Of a stretch of 64,000 nt of DNA, positions 43,934-54,749 are shown piece after piece (the stretch's first letter is position 1; the number at the start of each line of letters is the position of its first letter). The position numbers and the translations under genes are program-made. The stretch spans positions 55,217 through 119,216 of the forward strand of contig JAMFTG010000600.1 of the NCBI GenBank assembly GCA_023974075.1, in the 5' to 3' direction. The notes below the pieces were generated by a model, which had not been told where the DNA came from, searched no databases, and saw only the letters and a list, made by a program, of their open reading frames with translations. The stretch is from Chaenocephalus aceratus. Lineage: Eukaryota > Chordata > Actinopteri > Perciformes > Channichthyidae.

Positions 43934-45137
43934 ACTAGAGGCTTCTCAATACTCAAATTTCCCCTCCTCGACTCCCCTCCTCGACTCCCCTCCTCGATAC
44001 TTAGACCCGCCCACAGGAGATGCGAGCGGAGGACCGAGGAGGGGAACCGAGGAGAGAGGAGGGGAAGCAGCAGACGTTTAAAGAAATGAGAACTCCTCTC
44101 CTCTGAGCGGTCATATTAAAGCGACGTCCGTTCATTATTACGTAGCAACAGCTGCATCAGCTGGAGTGTTTTGTCATATTTTATAATCTCTGTTAGATCA
44201 TCTGAACATTGTTCCCCCACATATGTACTTTGAATTCATTGAGAGTGCGGTATAATGAGACAATAACAGGCTACAGATGCGGACACACACACACACAAAT
44301 ATATTTATATAAATATATGCAATTTAAAGTATGAGAGCATTCTCATAATAACGTAACACAATCAGAGACTGGATATACCCCCCCCCCCCCCCCTCTCTGT
44401 TCGCTGAAATGGAGAATTGAAATGACAGGCCAAAAGTTGTATTTGCAAGTATTAAAAGTAAGCAGAGGACACCAAACCAACTGAGACCTGTCTGTCCACC
44501 GCATTTGCGCACTGTACAACACACACCTACACACTGTACCACACGCACCTACACACTGTACAACACACACCGACACACTGTACCACACACACGTACAGCT
44601 CCTAAAGCATAATCAGGCTACAGCCGTTGTGTATTTTATTATGTGAAGCACTAAATGGTTTTAGAAAAATATCGACTCTTTGTTTGTAGATATCTACTAA
44701 ACTAAAGCAAATAAAGAGAGTAGGCCTGTTATACTGAGTGATATATATTTTACACACTGCTCTGCTTTCTGCACCTCACAGCTGTTCTCTCTGTAAACAT
44801 CGCGTTGCGATGAGAGCAGTTTCTAAAATAATATCCAGGGGATGCATGCAGAGCTGTCATTGGCTGAGATAAGTCCGGCCGTGCGTCACGCCTCCACCGT
44901 TCCCGGAAATGCATCCAAGAAGGAGCCGTGGAGGAACCATCAGTGTATCCTCGGTTATAGCTCCTCCAGAGAGCCTCCTCGACGCTCGGTCCTCGGTCCT
45001 CGGTGTGCATTTAGAGAAATGAGACGTCCTTCAAAATGGCGCGCTGAAATTCATTTCCGGGTCACTACCGGAGGACCGAGGAGTCGAGGAGTCGAGGAGT
45101 CGAGGAGCGGAAATTTGAGTATTGAGAAGCCTCTACT
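43934..45137. mobile_element. 1.2-kb element with AGAGGCTTCTCAATACTC ends and 3-bp ACT TSD
   Basis: Ends AGAGGCTTCTCAATACTCAA (43937) and its exact inverse (45134), with ACT on both sides; the uninterrupted array would read aacactaaaggg. Repeated 'ctcctcgact' on the left and 'gtcgaggagt' on the right extend the inverted arms. A 3-bp duplication is usual for Harbinger elements. The interior has a C-run (44380-44393), a ~20-bp 'acacactgtacaac' tandem (44510-44592) and no transposase. Confidence 0.9.
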
Positions 45138-45421
45138 AAAGGGAACAGCAGAAGAAGACAGACAGGAAGTAAACACTAAACGGAGGACGCTATGGGCTCT
45201 GACGTGTTTAAAGACTGGTTAATGGAAAATAAAATGTGAACAGACTGGACAGTTACAGAACACTTCGATCAGTGCTGCCGTCATTTTAAGTTACGTTGCT
45301 ATATCCGCAGTTCCAGCTGTATACGCAGTGAAACAGAGTACTTTTTTTAGTTGATAAAATCATTTTGACTCAATATTGTGAGTCAAGTCTTTGATTTATT
45401 TTGTATTTAGCCGTGTAATAA

Positions 45422-45743
45422 GAGGGATGATGTGCAAAGAGGCGGCCATTAATGAAAAAGAACAGCTGACATGGTAATCAGTTATTGTATTCCTCACTTG
45501 TAATTCTTCCCCCTATTTGTTACTGAAAAAGATTAGACATGACTGCCGAGGCTTTGTGATCCAGATGTGCAGAGAGCCGTTTCCCCTCAGGTGCACACAG
45601 CTGACAGAAGGCCTGCAAGAATCCACCGCTGGCATCAAACTCTCTCACTCCATTTCATTTACGCTTTTATTCCTGCCAGTCAGTATCTCCCTTTATAGTC
45701 TTTCACTCGCCATCCCTTCTTCTCTTACATCTTAGGTCGTTCA
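45422..45743. other. Apparently single-copy sequence
   Basis: No feature recognised. Confidence 0.4.
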
Positions 45744-46185
45744 CCTGTCTCTCTTTCAATCCAATCCAATCCACTTTATTTATATAGAGGGTTTGCCAAA
45801 GTGCTTCACAATGGACATAACATTATGATAAAATATAATATTACACGAATAGATAAAAAGCACACATAAGAATAAATACAAGGCACATAAAGGCTATGGA
45901 CAGACAGTGAAAGCATACAAATAGGTATGACGTAGGTCAGACTGACTGGTAAGCGAGGGACAAGAGGTGGGTTTTTAGGCGGGACTTAAAAGCTTCAAGA
46001 GTGGGCGACAATTTAACATGAGGGGGCAGGTCGTTCCAGAGCCCGGGGGCTACCGATGAGAACGTTCGGTCTCCCCTGGTCTTTTTCTTTGTTTTTGGGA
46101 CTACAAGCAGCAGCTGATCAGCCGACCTCAAAGCCCTTGAGGGGATGTACACCTGTAAGGTGCACACAGCTGAGGTGCACAAGTT
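45744..46185 (-). pseudogene. LINE RT C-terminus and 3' UTR
   Basis: The minus strand encodes GDRTFSSVAPGLWNDLPP, 'EAFKSRLKTHLLSLAY' and stop, the conserved C-terminal tip of fish Rex/L2-type reverse transcriptases. Upstream of that only a few codons remain, so it is strongly 5'-truncated. The 3' UTR has 'cactttggcaaaccctctatataaataaagtgg' and a (GGATT)3 tail at 45756-45772. No catalytic motif remains. Confidence 0.85.
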
Positions 46186-46330
46186 TCAAGGCTTTTATTG
46201 TCATGTGTGCATAGCTACAGTGTAGTTATGAAAATGAAAATCTTAGGTCACAGGCTCCTCCAACAGTGCAACACAATAAAACAGATCAAGTAAATACAAT
46301 CAAATTGAATAGAAGTAGTGCCAGAAGAGT
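46186..46330. repeat. 'ttttattgtcat' retro-like repeat
   Basis: 'gtttcaaggcttttattgtcatgtgtgc', 'ctacagtgtagttatgaaa' and 'aggctcctccaacagtgcaac' recur in a related segment at 48230-48350. Probably a LINE/SINE 3' region; family unknown. Confidence 0.5.
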
Positions 46331-46693
46331 CTATAGAGCAGTGCTTCTCAAAGTGTGGTCCGCGGACCACTGGTGGTCCGTGAGCGCCCCCTAGTGGTCC
46401 GTGAGTATATTGGTAACATTTCACATTTGAAATAAATTAATTAATTAAAGTTTTCCGCACTCTCGCGGGAATATCTCCGCAATGGAGCGAGCTTAAGTTT
46501 CACTTTCAAGTGCATGATATAGCCCAGATAAACACCTTCATCACACATGTGGCCACTTGTTTGTACCATTTTCAGGCGATTTTTAAAAAACGATGTGTTT
46601 TTGGATATTTGTGGAGTTAGGTGGTCCGCGAGTGTTTTTTTATTGGTTAAGTGGTCCTTGGTATGAAAAAGTTTGAGAAACACTGCTATAAAG
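46331..46693. mobile_element. hAT MITE with near-perfect 8-bp TSD (347 bp)
   Basis: Ends CAGTGCTTCTCAAAGTGTGG (46339) and 'GTTTGAGAAACACTG' (46685); flanks ctatagag and ctataaag. 'gtggtccgcg' is repeated on both arms. It carries GCGCCCCCTAGTGG at 46384-46397, the reverse complement of a CTCF-core-like sequence. Confidence 0.92.
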
Positions 46694-46727
46694 TGATATA
46701 TCATTTGTAAGTTGCAAACAGGTGAAT

Positions 46728-49510
46728 GTTATGGCAACACACTCTCACTCCCTAAGCGTCCAATAGCGACGTTTGGTCAGTGTCCGTGGCGTCCAATTGT
46801 GACGCTCCTAGGCTCCTTCAGCGTCATAAAGGGACGCAAATAGCTTTCAACTGATTGCAATGTATTCCCATCTGCGTCGGGATTTGACGCTCATGGAAGC
46901 ACGGCATTCGTTTATGCCGGCTGCCCTTAAAGGCAATGTGAGCATCCATTCCCATTGGATAACGGAGAATTTTACACCCGGAAGTAAGTACTCCTCTTAC
47001 TGTCGATTGATTTTACAGTGATATCTGCACTACTCATCGACTAAAAAACACCAGATTATCCTTGTTAATTACACAACATTGATTGGTTTAAATTGTGTGC
47101 AATTCTTTTGTATTTTTCCCCTTCGATTCGGAGAAACAAATATGTTTTCTGAGTAAAGGATGGCAGAAGACACTACACTACCCAGAATCCCCAGCTATCG
47201 TTTGGCCTACACCATGTGCTCTGTTTGACAAACCCCGTTTTTTTCACCATTCATTCCGATGGCTGGAGTCTATGTCACGTGATCTTCAAATTTCTCCCTG
47301 CAGAAAAAGAAAACATGGCCGAAATTCGTTTTATTCTCGGTAGAAAAAATGCCTATTTTAAAGTTAGTTTGGCCATTAAAATGCGTTTTGATGTCATTTG
47401 ATGCGAGAAATATGAGTTGTTATTTCAGATTATGTGTGCAGTGGATGTACATGATCTTTAGTTTGCTAGTTATTACGAAGATTACTTCAGGAAATCGCGA
47501 CGTTTTCATTGTTACCAAGGTGGTTGCTAGGGACGCTGCTATCGATATTATTTCTGTTATGTTGTGTAACTGTTTAATGGTGTTATCTTTATTGCTACCC
47601 CCCCTTCCCCGTCAATGTATAGTGTTGGTCCACAGCCTAAACATATTAGTTTAACAAAATCCGCATCTAAAGATACGTTATTTCCCCCTGTGCAATTCCA
47701 GTCTCACATCTCAGAGCACACCGTCATTAACAAATACCGGAAACAGACCGAAATAATAATAATACCTTATTCCGAGTGTGCTTGCTTTTCTCTTTGAAAG
47801 TCATCACATAACGGCATTGTAATACACGGTTCGGCTGCATTACATATTACATATCTGCCGTAGTTCTGTATTTATAGAGCCCTGATGAGAAGACAAACAT
47901 GAGGAACTGAAAACGTGACGTGGATCATAAATATATCAGCCATTAAACAACATCTTACATTTCTTTTCACACAATACGTCTCCTTGCAGTATCAACACTA
48001 ATTCGGCTCACTTTTATATTTGATCCAATTGGTAGATAGGCTGTATTTACACCATAAAGGTGCACAGCTGATATAAAGGGACACCTGGTGGTTAAAGCAT
48101 GTTATTGAATTTCAATATTTTTATTATTAGATATTAATACGATCCCTATAAAGTATATTCATTACTCGTTATTCTCTACTAATTGTTAATTAAAGACTGT
48201 ATATAATGACTATTTTGCACATCCCGTTCAAGATTTCAAGATGTTCTAAGGTTTATTGACATATCATATAGGCCTACACAACTGTGGTGTAGTTCTGCAC
48301 TGAATGAAAAACTTGGGTTGCAGGTTCCTCAACAGTGCATTACAAGACATCTATCAATATGTGTGCATACCTCCAGCAATGTTAACTATGTTGAAGCACT
48401 TATTTTAACTGATATTATACATAATGTATTTTATTCTTATAATATGTATGTAGATATTTCATCTCCGGCCTTGTCAGGAATTGAACAAACAATAAATAAA
48501 GAACACAGAATTGTTGAATATAAAACACAGAATTTATGTGATTATACTAAATGATTTTCAAATAAACACAACTGCATATTTAACTGTTACACATGCTGAT
48601 GTAACGCAAATGTTCCAACTTGGGATCAATAAAGTATATCTTATCTTAAGCTGATCGATGGCTATACTGCCATATTTGCAAAATGTGCCTCTGAACCTTG
48701 ACAAGTGCATGTTTCAGGCTTATCAATTAATGTAATGTAATGTTATCACAGGGGTCACACACATAAGACCAGCTGTTAAATAAAGCTCTTCTGACCTTAG
48801 CTGGCATGTGGGTATATATATTAATACTGCCCATAATGGGCACAAGCAATTTTCACCCATTTATTAATTATATGTTTTAAATGTGAGTGTTTCCTGTCCC
48901 CTAAACCTCCAGGGATGTACACAGTTTAATACTGGCAACTTCTTATTATGGGAAATACGAAAACGTCTTTTAAAACTACAACTCCCAGTAGAGACGTGCC
49001 ATAGAGAACATGTTGCGAAACAGAATAGCCAGCATGTGTAGTTCTGGGGACGGGGTGGGGGAGGGGGGACGCCGTGGACCCGTTCAAATCCAGTTTTGGA
49101 CAGTCTGCCGTGGTTCCATCCCATTTCAAGTGCTGTTCGAGAATCGGCTTAACCCTCGGAGCACACTCTCCAATCACAGAGCTTGAGGACTATCACGGGG
49201 TTTGTCAAACAGAGCACATGGTGTAGTCCAAACGATAGCTGGGGATTCTGGGTAGTGTAGTGTCTTCTGCCATCCTTTACTCCTGGGAATGGACGCTCAC
49301 ATTACCTTTAAGGGCAGCCGACATAAACGAATGCCGTGCTTCCATGAGCGTCACATCCCGACGCAGATGGGAATACATTGCAATCAGTTGAAAGCTATTT
49401 GCGTCCCTTTATGACGCTGAAGGAGCCTAGGAGCGTCACAATTGGTCGCCACGGACACTGACCAAACGTCGCTATTGGACGCTTAGGGAGTGAGAGTGTG
49501 TTGGTTATGG
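46728..49510. mobile_element. 2.77-kb element with ~220-bp TIRs and 7-bp direct repeats
   Basis: Ends CAACACACTCTCACTCCC (46735) and the exact inverse (49503). The arms match for about 220 bp (46735-46953, 49284-49503) with few differences. A further inverted block (47152-47232 with 49197-49283) continues the arm after a ~200-bp gap present only on the left. Flanks are identical GTTATGG (46728-46734, 49504-49510). The arms are full of 'gcgtc' / 'gacgc' words. The centre has no transposase-like ORF; it contains a retro-like segment at 48230-48640. Long TIRs fit Mutator-like or similar superfamilies, but a 7-bp duplication is atypical; unassigned. Confidence 0.9.
48230..48645 (+). mobile_element. 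LINE-like 3' segment inside the long-TIR element
   Basis: 'ggttgcaggttcctcaacagtgcat' resembles 46240-46275, and the end 'aacttgggatcaataaagtatatcttatctta' is the usual fish LINE 3' terminus with a short ATCTT-type tail. No RT coding recognised. Confidence 0.55.
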
Positions 49511-49809
49511 ATGTTCTTAGTTCAGGTGTTATGTCTCTCTCACTTTGCATTCTTCCTCTCATCTGATTCCACTCTTCTTCCTTCTTTTTCCTCCCTGACA
49601 AGACGTACTGTATGTTTGCCCTTCCAGCCTCATTCACACGTGCACACTCTCACGCCCCGATGCACACATCCTCTTCCTTCTTTCTGTCCATCTCTTCTGG
49701 ATCTCTACCCGCCCAGCAGTTCTGGACCGCTGCCTGTCCTCCTCGGGGAAACACAGCTGAGCGGAGAGAATAGTGGAGCAGCGCCTATAGCCCGGGCTCC
49801 TTAGCCTTA

Positions 49810-49849
<40 letters not shown>

Positions 49850-50343
49850 ACACACACACACACACATACACGCTTTCATATGCTCACTCCAGTTATAAAT
49901 AAGGATCCGTCCAACTTCACAAAATTGCAAAGCCATTTCAAATCAAATGTCATCTTTCTCTCTCTTTTTTAAGTTTTTGAATGAACGTAATTGACACAAT
50001 TTCAACAAACTGGTCTTCCAGAGACATGGACTAAAGAAGAAGGGAAGTGAAGTCCCTCTGCCCTCCATATAGGGGTGACAGAGCAGACAGCTACTTTGTA
50101 AAAGGGGACATTTTTTCTATGAAAGAATTGTTGAGATCGCTTGCAGACAGATTCAGAAAGACCTCGCCTTACACTGGCTGACAAGCAAGCCATCATGAAA
50201 AAGTGTTGACATTCTCCACTTATAAGTGAAGAGACATAGTATTTGATAGTGAATTCAGAACCTTGACATAGGGTGAGGCTTTTCTTTTTACAGACAGTTA
50301 GAGAAATGAACTTCCCCTGCACTGTTTTGCAAAAATTACTCTT
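49511..50343. other. Unique sequence with pyrimidine tract and (CA)n
   Basis: 49530-49720 is pyrimidine-rich. (CA)n with two 'taca' breaks runs 49810-49869. No gene. Confidence 0.5.
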
Positions 50344-50575
50344 AATAATAATAATAATAATAATGCATTTTATTTATGGGCGCCTTTCAAAACTCTCAAG
50401 GACACCTTACAGAGCATAATTAAAGAAGAGCACACAGTAATACAAGACTTAAAAAATTAAAAACAACAATCAGTTTAGCAGAGATTAAGAAATGGAATAT
50501 GCCAGTTTAAAAAGGTGTGTTTTCAGGCTGGATTTGAAGGTCTTACTCTGGTCGAAGTTACATACTAACCCTAGA
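50344..50575 (-). pseudogene. LINE RT C-terminal tip and 3' UTR with (ATT)n tail
   Basis: The minus strand reads FDQSKTFKSSLKTHLFKLAY then A-rich UTR, 'aaggtgtccttgagagttttgaaaggcgcccataaat' type sequence and an (ATT)7 tail (50344-50364). The same 3' UTR, without coding, occurs at 57262-57390. Severely 5'-truncated. Confidence 0.85.
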
Positions 50576-50976
50576 GTCTAGACCATGTAGTGTATTTCAG
50601 CCCTGAGTCCAGGATTAGCTGGAAAGAGTCCAGCAAGCTTATTTACAAGTTAACAGCGTTTAATTAAACAATGATACAGTGTTACAAGGGAATTACAAAA
50701 TGGTGACTCGGCCGAGCGCTCCTCCGTCCACTATCCTTGATGGACAGCTGGGAAAGAGACCGACTTCCTGCTGGTTTCCCATGTTATCATCTCTAGTCTT
50801 CTCCTATTGGCTTAGCGTTGAAAGGGGCGGGTCCAAGCACGTTCTGTCATTAGTTTTACAATATTCTAATATCTGTTGGTCATTTAAACATTCCCTAATA
50901 ATAGTATTGCGGCGTCAAGGAGTGAGGGTTAAAGACAGTGTGACACCACGTGTCATTTCTCCTTAAATTCACGTAC
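50576..50976 (-). mobile_element. Possible solo LTR
   Basis: On the minus strand TGTTGTGTACG begins a ~390-bp segment with a GC-box/CCAAT-like region, 'tgtttaattaaacgctg' and 'gtaaataagcttgctggactct', ending near 'aatacactaca'. TG...CA-like limits and a late poly-A-like signal suggest an LTR, but I see no target duplication and no second LTR. It lies next to the truncated LINE. Confidence 0.3.
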
Positions 50977-52439
50977 ACAACACATAATATTAGCTACATG
51001 CTAATGCTAACACCGTCTGAGCATACAGGAAGTCTAGTGTGTTGACAATGTCGTGAACTTCGGGTTACAGAATAAAACAGTGTTATTCATTTTAAGTTAC
51101 GCCATATATTGATTGTATTCCTTACAACCATAATATAGACGCCTCATACATTTCTGAAGATTTGTAATCTTAATCCTTTGCTATTTTGGCAGTGTACGAT
51201 TCCCTGCTAAACTATGTATAACTTTATTGATTTATGGATAGATTCATTTAGTAGGGACAGTTAATAGACATTTCTGTAAATGCACCAGTCAGCCAAAAGG
51301 CAGTTTTTTATCAGTAGTCCCTAGGCAGATGTTTTATTAAGACTCAATGTTGTTTACATGGACATTATTGAAAAAATCAACCTCCATACAGTTGTTATAA
51401 GGAAAGGGGCTATGGAGACCAAAACAGACTGTAAACATGTATACTTCTGCTGTTCAGTTGGTCGTTGGCTCTATCCATTTCCAGGTTGGCTTTATTTTTC
51501 ATCACCACATGTTGCAGCTTGATACTGACATTATATTCATACACAACATAATAAATATGCGTCCAACTCAAAATGAACAGTGTAGGTTTTGGACTGTTAT
51601 AGTTGTGATCGATATTATGTGATGCACTAATTAGACGTACAGTATCGCTTACGTTTCTGAATAGATACCTGGGATTTAATGTGGCTTTTTTCAAAGAAAT
51701 ACATATTTTCCACAATTATTTAGAAGCATTCCCATAAACTAAGCTTTTCTCATTCATAACTTTCATAATTCCCGAGATATAGCCCATAATTCATCAAATG
51801 TTTAACATTTTAACTTTAACATTGCGCAGCTCGTTAAGGCAGAGTGCGTGATGTCAGAGTTAGAGTGGAGGACAGTTTGAAATTCGCCTTCATATTTCTT
51901 TTTAAACCTGCCATAATTCCCAAACACTACACTTCTTCTGACACATAATTTTTCATGACAAACATAGGAACCCATCTCGTAGCTTGAAAAATGACAAATA
52001 ATTAAGCAAAAATAATTAAACTAAATGCCTCTTGAGGGCATGAAGTGACAAAAACGTTCAACTTGTCTCCATTAAAGCCCATTGTAATTTCAGGCTGATA
52101 TTTCCTCACAGCAGCAGCTGCACACCTTTAGTTAATCTGCCAAAAAGGCCACATTATTGATCTGAAAGTACACTAAAAGCACACTTCAGATACTCAAGGT
52201 CCTTGACATGCTTCACGCTTTGAAATTTCACCGATATCTGTTACGGTTCTTCAACAAAACGTTCACATGTAAGAGGTTTATCTCTCATTCAGAACAATGG
52301 AAACCTCTGATCTCTGGACACCTCGTTAGCTCAAATATAAACACCTGTGTCATGGAACACGATGATGTCATCACTCCAACTGACATGCTCAGAGCAGCAG
52401 ACTTCAGATAAAGGTTAATGGTCCTGCCCTAAACAGCTC
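50977..52439. other. AT-rich unknown sequence
   Basis: No gene. The 51800-52439 part may belong to the same unknown element as the X-box array that follows, but I cannot show its end. Confidence 0.35.
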
Positions 52440-53230
52440 TACGTCAATTATGGGGTGTCATCATATGCCGTTTCCATGGAAACGCATCCCTCGCCATAAA
52501 AGACGATGTCGCTATATATTAACTCCTATGAAAATGTTCAAAAAGTGCTCAAACTTCACATGTGTGCTAACAGTCCAGCCGTGAAGACATCTACGGGACA
52601 GTTTTGAGAGTTCTTCGAATGCCGTTGCCATGGCAACACAATGCTCGCCATGAAACACGGTTTTCTCATAACTTCAGTGAAAAAGCTCCAAACGGCCCAA
52701 AACTTTTGGTAACAGGTTTGGTAACGATGCAGCCATCAACGCATCTAAGCGTATTATGGGGTGTCATCAAATGCCGTTGCCATGGCGACAGACCACTCGC
52801 CATGAAACCCGATATCGCTGTAAGTCCAATGGACACGGTCCAATCGTCCCCCAATCTTCACTTGTATATCACCGGTCAATGCCTCAACAGCTCTACACCA
52901 AATCTGAGATCTCACCATATGCTGTTTCCATGGAAACATCGCATCCATCGCCATAAAAGACGATGTCGCTATAACTCCAATGAAAATGTTCAAAAAGTGC
53001 TCAAACTTCACATGTGTGCTAACAGTCCAGCCGTGAAGACATCTACGGGACATGCCGTTGCCATGGCAACACAATACCCGCCATGAAACACGGTTTTCTC
53101 ATAGCTTCAGTGAAAATGCTCCAAAAGGCCCAAAACTTCACAGGTTTGGTAACGATGCAGCCATCAACGCATCTAAGCGTATTATGGGATGTTATCAAAA
53201 GCCGTTGGCATGGTGACAGATCATTCACCA
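52440..53230. repeat. ~150-bp modular array with X-box palindromes (6 modules)
   Basis: Six modules each contain a 14-bp palindromic core: 52470 (gtttccatggaaac), 52624 (gttgccatggcaac), 52776 (gttgccatggcgac), 52924 (gtttccatggaaac), 53057 (gttgccatggcaac), 53204 (gttggcatggtgac); spacings are 154, 152, 148, 133 and 147. Each core is followed by 'cgccat.aaa.acg.t.tcgctat' and 'caatgaaaatg.tc'. Modules 1-3 and 4-6 are paralogous as a ~440-bp block duplication. GTTGCCATGGCAAC equals the ideal RFX X-box (established motif). The ORFs are not conserved between units. Confidence 0.9.
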
Positions 53231-54253
53231 TCAAGTTAGTTCAAAAGTTTGCAGTTCAAATATTCTGCTGCTTTTCCAAGCCTTTTTACTTTCTTTTCTT
53301 CTCTCATCACACATTCAAGCCCCCAGTGTTCATGTATCATTGCAATCTAAATTCTTCACTTTCTTCTTACACATTACATTTCAGCATAGCAGTTTAGCGT
53401 CAGCTTTTCAGCATAAAGCATTCCCACTAGCAATTTCTTCAGGAATTGCATTCTCTAGTTACTTAATGATATTATAATTACACTATATAATCATAATGTC
53501 TGGGTAATTTCCAAGAACAGCATAAGGACATTATTAAGAAATGAAATACCATACAATTAAATATTACTGTTTTAGAAATTGGATTGAGAAATAAGCCTTT
53601 CCTATAATGTATATGCAGAATAGCAGTGAAACAGTCAGGTATTTTTTTTAAATCAGTCATGCAAAGTAATCCTCCCAGAGCCCAGATAGTGATCCATCTC
53701 TTTTTATCAGTTTGAATTGACTTAATGGAGTCTTTGTTACTGCTTATCAAACTCACAGTGCTTAACAAGGCTTTATCACGGATACAACAATCAGTGCAGC
53801 AGCCTGCAGGGCAAACATTAACCTCAAGTGTGTGTTCAAAGACTCTGATATGCATTGCACACACAAACATATGCACACATGCATGCCTACACAACACACA
53901 CCTGTTCATAAAGCGCACACACACGCTCCTCACACATGGCAGCCGTAGCAGTGGGCGGTCCCCGGCGAGTAGAAACACACTAATGGATAATGACAGGGTT
54001 TGACAGCAGGAGAGTGAGCTGAGTCACTCTGGGCGCGCAGGAAATGAATAAAAGAACGGGAGTGCTGTCTGAATATCCCTCGCTGACTGGATTTCCTTTG
54101 ATACCATACTATTCCTGCCAGTCTCCCTTGGTAATCCTGCTCATTACACTCTGCTGTCCCTCCTTTGTGAGACTGGCAGCAGCAGCATCTGAGCAGAACA
54201 AGAAGGACAGAAAGTCTATCCAACACCGAGGAGAGGCTGAGAACATAGCGGTC
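53231..54253. other. Apparently single-copy intergenic sequence
   Basis: No repeat recognised. The minus ORF of 166 codons at 53478-53978 has no domain and unusual Cys/His-rich composition from CA-rich DNA; not called. Confidence 0.4.
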
Positions 54254-54749
54254 TTTTGCTACGTCTCAATTCATTATTATTCCTCACCTTTGCTATGTTT
54301 GAATTGCATCGCCATGCAAATGATGGCGAAATGCACTTTGAGTTCCAAGATTCTGGACTCATGACGTTAGAAAAGTTTGAGTGTGGAACGCTGGACATCT
54401 AAAAACATGAGAGAAAAATGACTGCCATCTTTGCTAACAGAAGTTTTTTGATTAGCCGTCATTGCGGTTGCTCCAGAGAGAACAGCACTATACGAAGTGA
54501 ATCAGAGGTTTTTTTCCAAGCCATCTTAATTTGTTATTGAGTTAATTGAGCCGCTGATTTGCTACCAAAGCAGAAACGTTGCTAGCTAGCTTACTAGAGC
54601 TAACTAGCTAACAGTGGCGATAGTTACTTACGGTGAGGCACAGTTGCCAAGTGCGATTTGAGACAACACCACTTGGTCGAATTTCACAGACAGCGTAGTA
54701 AAACATGGCATTGTACTAAGGCTGGTATCCAAATTGAGACGCAGCATTT
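54254..54749. mobile_element. TGCTRCGTCTCAATT MITE with 3-bp TSD (490 bp)
   Basis: Ends TGCTACGTCTCAATT (54257) and 'AATTGAGACGCAGCA' (54746), TTT on both sides. A Harbinger-type 3-bp duplication is plausible. No coding region. Confidence 0.82.

Larger units (their letters stand above)
43013..45421. mobile_element. Repeat element carrying a 40-bp minisatellite and two nested MITEs
   Basis: Left 'attacacagattagttgaatactcga' and right 'cggctaa...' inverse ('tagccgtgtaata', 45409-45421) suggest terminal repeats. The interior 'gacgtcagagaaatca.cagaa.aag' is shared with 59010-59250, which holds a single unit of the 40-bp repeat. Here the unit expanded (43209-43447, 43844-43936, 45135-45175) and was twice interrupted by MITEs. 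Excision of both leaves a continuous array. Confidence 0.7.

Noticed and set aside
52604..53086. 160-codon ORF and several overlapping ones
   Set aside because: They run across the ~150-bp module array, and the reading frame is not maintained between modules.
53478..53978. 166-codon minus ORF
   Set aside because: No domain or conserved motif, no upstream promoter-like or splice context; length is within chance for a 64-kb AT/CA-rich window.
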